Below, piece after piece: positions 47,567 to 57,371 of a stretch of DNA of 64,000 nt. The DNA comes from Bacteriovoracaceae bacterium. GTDB taxonomy: Bacteria > Bdellovibrionota > Bacteriovoracia > Bacteriovoracales > Bacteriovoracaceae. The notes below the pieces were generated by a model that was given only the letters and a program-made list of their open reading frames with translations, did not search any database and was not told the origin of the DNA. The position numbers and the translations under genes are program-made. How positions within the stretch are numbered: the first letter of the stretch is position 1; each line of letters opens with the position of its first letter. The DNA lies in contig JAMPXB010000010.1 of assembly GCA_023701435.1 (NCBI GenBank), positions 52,693-116,692 on the forward strand. Direction: 5' to 3'.

Positions 47567-50500
47567 TCATACACCCATTTCTGCTGCAATATGTTTCGCA
47601 AACTCCAGTAGCATGTGATGACTCACTGGTTCTTTGAAGAGAGCATTGACGGATGAATCAGGGTTTATTTTGTAAAACTTCGGCTTATTAATGAAGAAGT
47701 TCAGCATCTTATCTCTTAGCTGATGATTCCAGTTAAGTATTTCCTGATCGAAGTATAAACCAATTTGAGACCCGGAAACTTTGACCAGTCGAAGGCCTAG
47801 TGGCTGGAAAATAATTCTCGATCGAAGGATTGAATACAGGGCTTCGAGTTCTTTTGGGGTAATTCCGAACGCATCATTAAGTTCCGTGATGATTTCTTCC
47901 AAACGACCCAGATCATTACTATTAGATAAACGCTTATAGTATTTAAGTCGTAAAGAGTGATCTGGAATGTATGAGTTTGGTATGTAAGCAGAAAATGGCG
48001 CCTGGATTTCAATGTTTTTCACTGAAACTTTTTGTTCACCCTTAATTTCCTGAATAGCTTCTTGCAAGAGATCCATATAGAACTCAAGTCCGATGGCCTC
48101 AATATGCCCGGATTGTTCTCCTCCTAAAATATCCCCTGCTCCACGAATTTCCATATCTGATGACGCCAAAGCAAAGCCGGAACCCATTTCAGCATAAGTC
48201 TGAAGGGCCTGCAGTCTTCGTTGGGCAGTTTCATTAAGTATCTTGTTTTCTGGAACAATAAAGTAAGCGTAGGCCTTTCGGTCCGAACGTCCAATTCTTC
48301 CGCGCAGCTGATGAAGTTGCGCCAGACCATAAGTATCGGCCCGGTCGATAATCATGGTGTTGGCATTAGGGATATCGATGCCGGATTCAATAATGGTGGT
48401 GGCAAGAAGGATATCCGACTTATGGTCATAGAAATCATTGATTCGTTTTTCCAGCTCACGCTCATTCATTTGTCCATGAGTGACACTGATGCGGGCCTTG
48501 GGAACGAGCTTTTTCAAATACAACTCATGCTCTTCAATATCGTGAACACGATTATGGACATAATAAATCTGTCCGCCACGGGATAGCTCTTTCTCGATCG
48601 CAGACTTCAAGGTCAGATCGTCTTCTTTAATAATGTAGGTTTTAATTGCCTGACGTCTGGGAGGAGCAGTTTGTATTAATGACAGATCCCGAATTCCCAA
48701 GAAGGATAGCTGAAGTGTTCTAGGAATAGGAGTTGCTGTCATGGTCAGTACATCAACGCCAGTTTTTAAGACCTTTAATTTTTCTTTGTGGGCAACGCCA
48801 AAACGGTGCTCTTCATCGATGATCAATAGACCCAGGTCATGAAATTCCAACTTGTCAGAAAGAACGGCATGAGTACCAATTAAGATATCAACCTTTCCTT
48901 CTGCCACTTCGGCCATAACTTCATTTTTCTCTTTGGTCGTTTTAAAACGAGAAATGAAATTAATATTAACCGGAAAGTTCTCGTAGCGTTTTACAAATGA
49001 ATGATAGTGCTGCAAGGCCAAGACCGTGGTGGGAACTAAAACCACCACTTGCTTTTTATCCAGTACCGCCTTCATCGCCGCTCTCATCGCCACTTCTGTC
49101 TTACCAAAACCAACGTCTCCGCACACCAAACGGTCCATCGGGTATTGGTTCTGCATATCTTCCAACACGTCTTGAATCGCCTTTTGCTGATCAGGAGTTT
49201 CTTCAAAAGCAAAAGATAATTCAAATTCCCGAAAGAGATGGTCTGGCGGTGAATATGGAAAACCTCCACGCAGCTTTCTTTCGGCTTGAAGCTTCAATAA
49301 ATCAAAGGCCAGCTTCTTAACCGATCCCCTTGCCTTTTGTTTTAGCTCGGAGAATTTTTTGGATTTTAGTGAAGCAACTTTCAGACCCGATGATGAGTCG
49401 GCGTGTTTTTGAACCAGGTTTAATTTGTAAACCGGAACATAAACCTTGTCGTTGTCCTCATATAATATAACCAGGTAATCACTTTGCTGATCACCCGCCT
49501 GAATAGTTTCCAGGCCCTTGTAGACACCAATACCAAAATCACGGTGGATCACATAATCGTTGATTTTTAATGTGGCGAGCTGTTCAGCAAAGAGATCTTT
49601 ATTGGTGGACTTTACCTGTTTGGCCTTCTTCTTTTTAATGGAGAAGAAGTCACCTTCTGACAAGACGAAGATGTGCTCGTTTTTATAATAGAAACCCTCA
49701 TCGAGCTTGCCGTAAACATACTGCAGACGAGTGCCGATTTCGTTGAGGCCATTTTCTTCCAGTAGAAACTGCAGTTCCTGGCGGGCATTTTCTGATTTGT
49801 AATTTACTACCAGGTTGCCGTGAACGTTGAGCTCCTTGCGCAAAATCTTTAAGCAGCCTTTGATATATTCAAACTTGTTCTCCGGAACCTTTCCTGACAT
49901 TTGAAGTTTAGTCTGGAGATAAGACTTCAATTTTTCAAAATTCAAATGAAGTTCTTTATCAAAGGGCGTATCGAGATTGATGGCAATGTCGAGCTGATCA
50001 ACAAATAGCTTTTTAAATGAGGTTCCCGGAAACTTTTCTAAATAAAAAAATTCAGGTCCAGGTATGACTGATGAACTTTCTACGTCTTCTGACAAAGTTT
50101 CAAAGTCTTCTCTTTGGGCGGCGATAAAATGCTCAAAGTTGTTTAGGCCGTTATCATTATTAAAAAAAGTAATCTTGGCATTAGCGGGAAGAAAATCCAG
50201 CAGTGTGCAGGGCTTTTCAAAAAACAACGGAATATATAGAGGATAGTTTTCAAATAACTGACCCTCACTGACTCTACTGAAAAGTTGTTTACGGGCTTCG
50301 TACTTATTTTTGAAAGCTGGCTGAGCTTGTGGAAGTTTTGAGCGCAGTCGTGAGGCAAATGTGTCTTTGGTTAAAAATCCAGCACCAGGAATGAGGCAAA
50401 CCTCAGTAAAAGAGATCTCGCGATTTGTTTTTTGTGTTTCAATATCGATGGCAAAAATATCTTCGATCAGGTCATCAAAGTAATGGAGGCGCACTGGTGG

Positions 50501-51085
50501 ATGGGAGATGGGGTAAATATCAAAAATTTCGCCTCGTCGGGAAAAAGTACCTGGCTCTTCGATAGTACTAGCAGGAAAGTAACCCATCTCAGTAAGTTTT
50601 TTGGCCAGATCAAATGGCGAGATGATGTCGTCTTTTTTTATGGTAAAGCTGTTTTCTTGAAAAAAATTCTTATCGGGACCGAGCAATAAACAAGCTTCCA
50701 AAGTTGTTACTATAATCGTCCGAGAATTATTTTGTAGTTTTTGTAAAACTGACCAGCGCGTAAGGAGTGAGCTTTCCGAGGTGAGGATGGAGCTATAAAG
50801 ACTGTGATTGTGCCCAGGGTAAAAAGAAATATTCTTTAAGTGCCTCAGTGAGTCATAAACTTCTTCAGCTTCATCTTGATCAGAACAAACGATTAGATGT
50901 GTGGAATCAAATAGTTGGCCCGAAAAATAACTACCTGCAAGAAGACACCATTGATTGGGTGAAACTCCTTTCAGGGAAAGCTCATCTTGGTTTTGTAACC
51001 AATAATTAATTTTAGTTGAGATGGCACTAAACAAGGTCACGCTAAATCCTGATGAAAGAAGTATGTTTTCACTCTGCGTTTTCAA
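47567..51085 (-). CDS. mfd: Transcription-repair coupling factor
   Basis: The 1172-residue ATP-dependent translocase has a UvrB-like N-terminus and the RNA polymerase-interacting domain with [14 protein letters not shown] (about residue 550-563). The SF2 motor has Walker [17 protein letters not shown] and DEEHRFGV, plus helicase motifs [11 protein letters not shown] and [11 protein letters not shown]. It removes RNA polymerase stalled at damage and recruits UvrA. Start ATG 51085 is divergent from nuoA with a 112-base spacer. The operon ends with uvrA, its functional partner. Confidence 0.97.
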   Translation of the reverse strand: MKTQSENILLSSGFSVTLFSAISTKINYWLQNQDELSLKGVSPNQWCLLAGSYFSGQLFDSTHLIVCSDQDEAEEVYDSLRHLKNISFYPGHNHSLYSSILTSESSLLTRWSVLQKLQNNSRTIIVTTLEACLLLGPDKNFFQENSFTIKKDDIISPFDLAKKLTEMGYFPASTIEEPGTFSRRGEIFDIYPISHPPVRLHYFDDLIEDIFAIDIETQKTNREISFTEVCLIPGAGFLTKDTFASRLRSKLPQAQPAFKNKYEARKQLFSRVSEGQLFENYPLYIPLFFEKPCTLLDFLPANAKITFFNNDNGLNNFEHFIAAQREDFETLSEDVESSSVIPGPEFFYLEKFPGTSFKKLFVDQLDIAINLDTPFDKELHLNFEKLKSYLQTKLQMSGKVPENKFEYIKGCLKILRKELNVHGNLVVNYKSENARQELQFLLEENGLNEIGTRLQYVYGKLDEGFYYKNEHIFVLSEGDFFSIKKKKAKQVKSTNKDLFAEQLATLKINDYVIHRDFGIGVYKGLETIQAGDQQSDYLVILYEDNDKVYVPVYKLNLVQKHADSSSGLKVASLKSKKFSELKQKARGSVKKLAFDLLKLQAERKLRGGFPYSPPDHLFREFELSFAFEETPDQQKAIQDVLEDMQNQYPMDRLVCGDVGFGKTEVAMRAAMKAVLDKKQVVVLVPTTVLALQHYHSFVKRYENFPVNINFISRFKTTKEKNEVMAEVAEGKVDILIGTHAVLSDKLEFHDLGLLIIDEEHRFGVAHKEKLKVLKTGVDVLTMTATPIPRTLQLSFLGIRDLSLIQTAPPRRQAIKTYIIKEDDLTLKSAIEKELSRGGQIYYVHNRVHDIEEHELYLKKLVPKARISVTHGQMNERELEKRINDFYDHKSDILLATTIIESGIDIPNANTMIIDRADTYGLAQLHQLRGRIGRSDRKAYAYFIVPENKILNETAQRRLQALQTYAEMGSGFALASSDMEIRGAGDILGGEQSGHIEAIGLEFYMDLLQEAIQEIKGEQKVSVKNIEIQAPFSAYIPNSYIPDHSLRLKYYKRLSNSNDLGRLEEIITELNDAFGITPKELEALYSILRSRIIFQPLGLRLVKVSGSQIGLYFDQEILNWNHQLRDKMLNFFINKPKFYKINPDSSVNALFKEPVSHHMLLEFAKHIAAEMGV

Positions 51086-51197
51086 ATGTCGTTCTTCGAC
51101 AATTGCTGGTCACATTTAAAATAACATCTTTCCTAAATTCAACATCTTTTGTATCTTAAACTTACTTTTTTGCGACTTTAATGCAGTGGAGACTTCC

Positions 51198-51614
51198 ATG
51201 ACACCAGCTCAGATTGATGGCTTGATGCCTATTGTTATCCTAATGGGGATAGCGGTTGTTTTGTTTTTCGGCGGACATTTTCTTACGGTTTTATTAGCAC
51301 CAAAAAAACCGTCACATCTTAAGTCTACGCCTTATGAGTGTGGTGAAGAGCCTGTTGGTTCGGCGTGGTCGGCATTCAACGTACGCTTCTACGTTATTGG
51401 ATTAATTTTTATTATCTTCGATGTTGAATCAGTTCTTATGTTTCCAGTAGCCGCTATCTTTAGAGAGCTCGTGGACATGGGACATGGTGGATATGCCCTA
51501 ATTATCTTCCTTAGCTTCATTTCTGTTCTGCTTGAAGGAATTGCCTACTGTTGGAAAAAAGGCGACCTGGATTGGGTTAAGTCTTTCCAAGTTTCCTTAA
51601 AAAATAATAAATAA
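51198..51614 (+). CDS. nuoA: NADH-quinone oxidoreductase subunit A
   Basis: I start at ATG 51198 (138 residues) because GGAG ends 6 bases before it; the GTG at 51186 would place the ribosome site inside the gene. The small membrane subunit has helices and the conserved YECGEEPVGSAWSAFNVRFYVIGLIFIIFDVE segment (positions about 44-75). NuoA belongs to the connecting membrane module of complex I. It is directly followed by nuoH, without nuoB, C or D. Confidence 0.93.
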   Translation: MTPAQIDGLMPIVILMGIAVVLFFGGHFLTVLLAPKKPSHLKSTPYECGEEPVGSAWSAFNVRFYVIGLIFIIFDVESVLMFPVAAIFRELVDMGHGGYALIIFLSFISVLLEGIAYCWKKGDLDWVKSFQVSLKNNK

Positions 51615-51625
51615 GGTTCCTAAAA

Positions 51626-52744
51626 ATGAATCAAACAATCGTCAGTTACCTATCTCAATACGAATTTTATGACTCTCTTCTATGCCTCTTTGGAAACAAT
51701 GAAGGCCTATTGGCTTTTGTCATTTATCTCCTGGTGGCCCTTATTATTATCGGCTTCAGTGCCACAGTCGGTGGTCTGGGAACATATGCTGAAAGAAAAA
51801 TTTCAGCCGATTTACAGGCCCGTATGGGACCGAACCGTGTTGGTCCTTATGGACTTCTTCAGTTCTTGGCTGACGGTGTTAAGATGTTAACGAAAGAAGA
51901 CATCATGCCTTTTACTGCTGACAAGTTCCTCTTTTATCTCGCTCCGATGCTGGCCCTCGTAGGTGTTTTTGCCACACTTGCCGTTCTACCATGGTCAAAC
52001 GGCTTCATGATGGCTGACCTTAACGTTGGTATCTTCTACCTCATCGCTATCTCCTCTCTGGTTGGCGTAAGTGTTTTCCTTGGTGGTTACGCTTCCAACT
52101 CCAAGTGGTCAATGCTTGGTGGTATGCGTGGAGCTTCCCAGATTATTTCTTATGAAATTCCTGTGACTCTTTCGATTCTGGCCATCACCCTACTTGCCGG
52201 TGGTATGAGCTTCGGAACCATTCTTTCCCATCAGGAAGGAACAATCATTAACTGGTTCATCTTCCATAACCCTTTTGCATTCTTAGCTTTCTTTATTTAT
52301 GCCATCGGTGCCTTGGCCGAAACTAACCGAGCTCCTTTTGACCTTCCAGAAGCTGAATCAGAACTAGTTTCTGGTTACCACACAGAGTATACCGGTTTAC
52401 GTTTTGGTTTCTTCGCCCTGGCTGAGTACATTGAAGTGTTTGTGGTTTGTGGTGTGGGTGCTGCCCTCTTCCTGGGTGGTGGTAACCTTCCATTCAATAT
52501 TCAAATCGACATCATTCCTCTACAGCTTGTACAGGTCGTGATCTTCATTACTAAAGCCCTTCTTCTATATTATGTAGTTATCTGGGTTCGTTGGACTTTA
52601 CCAAGACTTCGAGTTGATCAGCTTATGTCTATTTGTTGGAAATATTTAACTCCGATGGCGATTCTTAACCTTGTTGGATGTGCCATCTGGTTGGTTGTCT
52701 TCAATGGAAAATCTATGGCCGATCTGGTATTTGGATCCCATTAA
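51626..52744 (+). CDS. nuoH: NADH-quinone oxidoreductase subunit H
   Basis: The 372-residue membrane subunit has the quinone-site signatures AERKISADLQARMGPNRVGPYGLLQ (near residues 53-77), MLGGMRGASQIISYE and FALAEYIE. Many helices. NuoH forms part of the quinone chamber and proton entry route. It lies 11 bases after nuoA and 13 before nuoJ. No nuoI is found after it, unlike the usual nuoH-nuoI-nuoJ order. Confidence 0.96.
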   Translation: MNQTIVSYLSQYEFYDSLLCLFGNNEGLLAFVIYLLVALIIIGFSATVGGLGTYAERKISADLQARMGPNRVGPYGLLQFLADGVKMLTKEDIMPFTADKFLFYLAPMLALVGVFATLAVLPWSNGFMMADLNVGIFYLIAISSLVGVSVFLGGYASNSKWSMLGGMRGASQIISYEIPVTLSILAITLLAGGMSFGTILSHQEGTIINWFIFHNPFAFLAFFIYAIGALAETNRAPFDLPEAESELVSGYHTEYTGLRFGFFALAEYIEVFVVCGVGAALFLGGGNLPFNIQIDIIPLQLVQVVIFITKALLLYYVVIWVRWTLPRLRVDQLMSICWKYLTPMAILNLVGCAIWLVVFNGKSMADLVFGSH

Positions 52745-52757
52745 TTAAGGATTAGAA

Positions 52758-53294
52758 ATGTTCATTCAATTACTATTTGGATTGTCTGCCCTCCTCACCG
52801 TAGGATGCGCCATCGCAGTGGCAGTTACTAAAAACATTATGCATTCATGTGTGTTCCTTCTGGGATCACTACTTGGAATTGCCGGTCTATATGCGACACT
52901 TGGTGCCGACTTTGTAGCCGTTACTCAGATCATGGTTTACGTGGGTGGTGTTGTTATTCTTATGTTGTTTGCAGTGATGCTGACTGGTGGGAAGGACTTC
53001 GTTTCTCGTGCCCAGAACCTCCTTGGTCTTGCTCCGGCCATGGGTAACAAGTGGACCTTCTCAGTTGGTCTGCTAGTGGGCCTCGTGGTCATTCTGACTA
53101 ACGTAAAGCTGATTATGAATATTGCGAAGGCTTATCCTGCCAAGGTTATTGGTAACGATTTCCCTTCAACTGTTAGTCAAATTGGTCACTTATTAGTGAA
53201 AGAGCATGTGCTGGCTTTTGAGCTGTCTTCTGTACTTCTATTAGGTGCTCTCGTAGGCGCAGCGATTATCGCTCGTCCAAGAAAGCAAGGATAA
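52758..53294 (+). CDS. nuoJ: NADH-quinone oxidoreductase subunit J
   Basis: The 178-residue protein has five hydrophobic segments and the conserved helix 3 region DFVAVTQIMVYVGGVVILMLFAVML. It belongs to the membrane arm next to NuoK. It follows nuoH by 13 bases and precedes nuoK by 3. Confidence 0.94.
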   Translation: MFIQLLFGLSALLTVGCAIAVAVTKNIMHSCVFLLGSLLGIAGLYATLGADFVAVTQIMVYVGGVVILMLFAVMLTGGKDFVSRAQNLLGLAPAMGNKWTFSVGLLVGLVVILTNVKLIMNIAKAYPAKVIGNDFPSTVSQIGHLLVKEHVLAFELSSVLLLGALVGAAIIARPRKQG

Positions 53295-53297
53295 CTT

Positions 53298-53603
53298 ATG
53301 ATGAGTCTAGTTTCTTATTTAATTATCTCTCTTATTCTTTTCATTGTGGGCCTGGTGGTCATCATCGCAAGAAAAAATATTGTTGCGATTCTTCTGGGAA
53401 TTGAACTTATTTTGAATGCCGCCGCTTTGAACTTTGTTGCTTATTCCAGATATGTTACCAACAATCTGGACGGCCACGTTTTCAGTCTATTCATTATTGT
53501 AATAGCTGCTGCTGAATCAGCTATTGGACTCGCTATTGTGATTCGATTCTTCCAAATTAAAGAAACAATTCACATTGATGAAGCGACTCAGTTAAGAAAC
53601 TAA
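53298..53603 (+). CDS. nuoK: NADH-quinone oxidoreductase subunit K
   Basis: The 101-residue subunit has three helices and conserved residues in IVAILLGIELILNAAALNFVAY and IVIAAAESAIGLAIVI, including the two glutamates of the proton path. The first two codons are Met-Met and either could start. It is 3 bases after nuoJ. Confidence 0.95.
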   Translation: MMSLVSYLIISLILFIVGLVVIIARKNIVAILLGIELILNAAALNFVAYSRYVTNNLDGHVFSLFIIVIAAAESAIGLAIVIRFFQIKETIHIDEATQLRN

Positions 53604-53612
53604 GGGTTATAC

Positions 53613-55811
53613 ATGGAATATACAGTTGGAAACATTGCGCCGATTATTCTTTCCCCAGTAATTGCATTTGTAATCAATGCTTTTTTTGGAAGTAAGCTCC
53701 CTCGTAAGGGTGACTGGTTGGCAACACTCAGTATTTTTATCTCATTCATCTTTTCAGCAAGAGTTTTTGGAGACTTTGTCTTTGGTAACTTTGCCACTGA
53801 TTACTTCATCCACAAGACTTTCACATGGTTTGACCTTTCTTACGGGGCCAACATCTGGAAAGTTGATATGGGAATCTATATCGATAACATGACAGCTATC
53901 ATGCTTACCATGGTGTCGGGCGTAGCATTCTTGATCCACCTCTTCTCAACCTGGTACATGGACCACGATGAGAAGCACGGTCGTTTCTTTACCTTCCTAC
54001 CGCTATTTACTTCAGCGATGCTCGGAATGGTTATTTCAGACAACCTATTTTCTCTCTTCTGTTTCTGGGAGATCATGGGATTCTGCTCTTACTCACTAAT
54101 CGGTATCTATGTTAAGAAAGAAAAAGCTGGAGATGCTTCACTTAAAGCTTTCATGACTACGCGTGTGGGTGACGTATTCCTTCTATTAGGTATCGTTGCT
54201 CTCTGGATGACCCTAGGTTCAGTTGCTTATGTTGATATCTATGCCGCAATTGCCGAAGGTAAGTTTGCTGGTCAAACAGTAATGGGTATCTCGCTTGCGA
54301 CATTCACAGCTCTTTGTATCTTCTTGGGTGCGATGGGTAAATCAGCTCAGTTCCCACTTCACGTGTGGCTTCCTGATGCAATGATGGGTCCAACTCCCGG
54401 TTCTGCCCTGATCCACGCTGCAACCATGGTAACAGCTGGTGTGTGGATTTCACTTCGCATGTATCCTTTAATGGTTCTTGGTGACATCACTTGGTTTATA
54501 GCTGTGATTGGTGCCATTACTGCTTTTGGTGCTGCTACGGTTGCGATGGTTCAAACTGATATTAAAGCGGTGCTAGCGTACTCAACACTTTCACAACTTG
54601 GTTATATGATCATTGGTGTTGGTGTTGGTTCATATAATGCGGCTTTTATGCACGTTATTACTCACGCTGTTTTTAAAGCATGTTTGTTTCTTTCTGCGGG
54701 TTCAATCATCCACTCAGTTCACGAACAAGAAATGCCAAAACTTGGCGGACTTCGTAAGTATATGCCTTACACCCACTTTGCGATGATGGCCTGTACGCTT
54801 GCAATTGCTGGTATTCCATTCTTTTCAGGCTTTGTTTCGAAAGATAGAATCCTGGGCGATGCACTTTATTTTGGGTTCATGGCCGGTCAGAATCCACTTC
54901 TAGCGATCGTTCCAATTCTTGGTTTCGCTGGTGCAGGTCTGACAGCATTTTATATGTTCCGTATGATGTTCCTCACTTTCTACGGTGAAAATCGCATGGG
55001 TCATCATGACTCTCACGGTGATCATCATGGGCATGGCGATCATCATGGACACGAAATTCACCACGAGCACCTGGATGCCCGTCAAAATGTTCCGCTATTG
55101 ATTCTATCGGTTTTCACTCTTGGAGTGTGGTTTGCTGGTAGTTTAACAGGTCAAGGGATCGTAAAAGTCTTCGGCTCAAAAACGGAATGGTTTAAAATTT
55201 TAGTTGAGGCCCCGAAAGTTGAGCGTTTTGTGAATCACCCACGCGAGTCTTTTGGTTCAACGGATGCAAGAGTTAAAGCGGAACTTCCTAAAGCTGTTTA
55301 TGTTCATCAAACTGGATACGCTGGACCAAATCCGGATGAGCACAAAATTCATAGCGCTCACGTGATTGGTGCTATTCTATCGATTATCATCGCTTTCACT
55401 GGCGTGTTCATTGCTTTCCTAATGTACATCAAGAAATCGATTAATCCTTTGGCTTCGAAGTTTCCTGGGTTTACAACGACCCTTGAAAACAAATACTACT
55501 TCGATAATTTCTATATCGACGTCATTATCAAAAAAGGCCTTTTGGGTCTAAACCGATTCTTGTCATGGTTTGATATGGGGATTTTTGACCGTTTCGCAGT
55601 AGATGGTTGGGCCGCTGTTAACAGAGTTCTTTTCAAGGCCTCTAAGTGGTTTGATAACGTTGTAGTTGATGCGATCGGTGTCGATGGAACAGGTGTAGCG
55701 GTTAATTTATTCAACTTAGTTTTAAGAATAGTTCAATCAGGTAAGATACAGTTCTACTTCATCATGCTGATTGTGGTTCTTGCTAGTTATATTTGGACAG
55801 TAAATATTTAA
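53613..55811 (+). CDS. nuoL: NADH-quinone oxidoreductase subunit L
   Basis: The 732-residue Mrp-type antiporter-like subunit is longer than most NuoL. Core motifs are LFSLFCFWEIMGFCSYSLIG, LPDAMMGPTPGSALIHAATMVTAGV and HVITHAVFKACLFLSAGS. A cytoplasmic/peripheral loop at 55002-55070 encodes about 23 residues, almost all His, Asp or Gly. The C-terminal lateral helix region and last helices are present. NuoL provides one proton channel and the long coupling helix. Confidence 0.95.
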   Translation: MEYTVGNIAPIILSPVIAFVINAFFGSKLPRKGDWLATLSIFISFIFSARVFGDFVFGNFATDYFIHKTFTWFDLSYGANIWKVDMGIYIDNMTAIMLTMVSGVAFLIHLFSTWYMDHDEKHGRFFTFLPLFTSAMLGMVISDNLFSLFCFWEIMGFCSYSLIGIYVKKEKAGDASLKAFMTTRVGDVFLLLGIVALWMTLGSVAYVDIYAAIAEGKFAGQTVMGISLATFTALCIFLGAMGKSAQFPLHVWLPDAMMGPTPGSALIHAATMVTAGVWISLRMYPLMVLGDITWFIAVIGAITAFGAATVAMVQTDIKAVLAYSTLSQLGYMIIGVGVGSYNAAFMHVITHAVFKACLFLSAGSIIHSVHEQEMPKLGGLRKYMPYTHFAMMACTLAIAGIPFFSGFVSKDRILGDALYFGFMAGQNPLLAIVPILGFAGAGLTAFYMFRMMFLTFYGENRMGHHDSHGDHHGHGDHHGHEIHHEHLDARQNVPLLILSVFTLGVWFAGSLTGQGIVKVFGSKTEWFKILVEAPKVERFVNHPRESFGSTDARVKAELPKAVYVHQTGYAGPNPDEHKIHSAHVIGAILSIIIAFTGVFIAFLMYIKKSINPLASKFPGFTTTLENKYYFDNFYIDVIIKKGLLGLNRFLSWFDMGIFDRFAVDGWAAVNRVLFKASKWFDNVVVDAIGVDGTGVAVNLFNLVLRIVQSGKIQFYFIMLIVVLASYIWTVNI

Positions 55812-55841
55812 GGTTTTTTTCTTTATAGAGAGAGGTTCGTT

Positions 55842-57359
55842 GTGAACGGAATACTGAATTGGATTTTATGGTTACCGGTTATTGGTATGGTGGGAGTAAT
55901 TCTTACGCCAAAAGCTAAAGAACACACCATCAAGATGGTAACTTTAGTTACAACTTCAATTACGCTGCTTTTGTCAGTACTTCTTTATTTGAAGTTTGAT
56001 ACCACAACCGCAGATATGCAGTTTGTGACCAAGATTCCTTGGATTTCACAATTCCACATCAATTACTTCATCGGTATTGATGGTATTACAATGTTGATGG
56101 CGTTCCTTAACGCTCTTCTTTTCTTTATCTGTACCCTTTCATCATGGACAGTAACAAAGAACCTAAAAGCTTACTTCGCTCTACTTTTGATGCTTCAATC
56201 AACAGTATTCGGTGTGTTCTTTGCTTTAGACTTCTTCCTCTTCTATGTTTATTGGGAAGTTATGCTTCTTCCAATGTTCTTCCTTATCGGAATCTGGGGT
56301 GGAGAAAACAGAGAATACGCAGCTATTAAATTCTTCCTTTATACCTTCTTCGGCTCAATTTTCATGCTGGTTGGTATTATCGCTCTCTACTACGCTTCTG
56401 GAAAAGGTGTTGATTCTTTCAATATCCTGGCCCTTCAAGGTGGTAAGTTTGTTAATGAACAAGTGGTTATTTTCGGTAAGACTTTCTCTTTCGAAACCAT
56501 CTTCTTCTGGTTCATGTTCCTCGGTTTTGCCATTAAAGTTCCAGTTTTCCCGTTCCATACTTGGTTGCCTCACGCTCACGTTCAGGCCCCTACTGCCGTA
56601 TCAGTTATCCTCGCAGGCGTTCTCCTTAAAATGGGTACATACGGTTTCTTAAGAATTGCCTTCCCAATCTTCCCACAAGCAGCTGTTAATGCTTCAACAA
56701 TCATTGCAGTTCTTGGTTTGATTTCTGTTATCTATGGTGCTTTCTGTGCGATGGCCCAGGATGACGTTAAGAAGCTCGTTGCTTATTCTTCAGTATCTCA
56801 CATGGGTTTCGTAATGCTTGGTCTGGCTGCCATGACTACTCAAGGTATGAACGGTGCTGTTCTTCAGATGTTCAACCACGGTACTTCTACAGCCATGATG
56901 TTCTTAATGATCGGTGTTCTTTATGAGCGCTCTCACCACCGTTGGATTGTTAAGCCTGACGGTTCTAAAGGTTACGGCGGTCTAGCAACTAAACTTCCTA
57001 AGTACACAACGATCTTCATTATCGGTATGTTTGCTTCTCTAGGTCTTCCAGGTCTATCAGGGTTCATTTCTGAAGCTCTTATTTTCCTCGGTATCTACCA
57101 GAAATTTACAACTATCACTGTAATTGCTGTTGTCGGTCTCTTGATCGGTGCTGCTTACCTTCTTTGGATGTTCAAGCGTATGTTCTTCGGTGAAGTTAAC
57201 CCGGAAATCGAAGAGTACGAAGATATGAATGCCCGCGAAGTGTTTTATATGATCCCGCTTTGTATTGCTGTAATTGTGTTTGGTATTTTCCCAAGCCCAC
57301 TCCTCAATGTTATGAAAGCCTCTGTAGGACAGTTGGTTGATTTGTTGAGTAAGTATTAA
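55842..57359 (+). CDS. nuoM: NADH-quinone oxidoreductase subunit M
   Basis: The 505-residue antiporter-like subunit starts at GTG 55842 with AGAGAGAGG upstream. Conserved blocks are DFFLFYVYWEVMLLPMFFLIGIWGG with the proton-path glutamate, FPFHTWLPHAHVQAPTAVSV, and VAYSSVSHMGFVMLG. It is the second of the three antiporter-like units. Confidence 0.95.
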   Translation: MNGILNWILWLPVIGMVGVILTPKAKEHTIKMVTLVTTSITLLLSVLLYLKFDTTTADMQFVTKIPWISQFHINYFIGIDGITMLMAFLNALLFFICTLSSWTVTKNLKAYFALLLMLQSTVFGVFFALDFFLFYVYWEVMLLPMFFLIGIWGGENREYAAIKFFLYTFFGSIFMLVGIIALYYASGKGVDSFNILALQGGKFVNEQVVIFGKTFSFETIFFWFMFLGFAIKVPVFPFHTWLPHAHVQAPTAVSVILAGVLLKMGTYGFLRIAFPIFPQAAVNASTIIAVLGLISVIYGAFCAMAQDDVKKLVAYSSVSHMGFVMLGLAAMTTQGMNGAVLQMFNHGTSTAMMFLMIGVLYERSHHRWIVKPDGSKGYGGLATKLPKYTTIFIIGMFASLGLPGLSGFISEALIFLGIYQKFTTITVIAVVGLLIGAAYLLWMFKRMFFGEVNPEIEEYEDMNAREVFYMIPLCIAVIVFGIFPSPLLNVMKASVGQLVDLLSKY

Positions 57360-57371
57360 GAGAGGTTTTTT

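Noticed and set aside
57318..57333. AGCCTCTGTAGGACAG in nuoM as a copy of the 16-bp motif
   Set aside because: Several mismatches to the consensus; likely chance.
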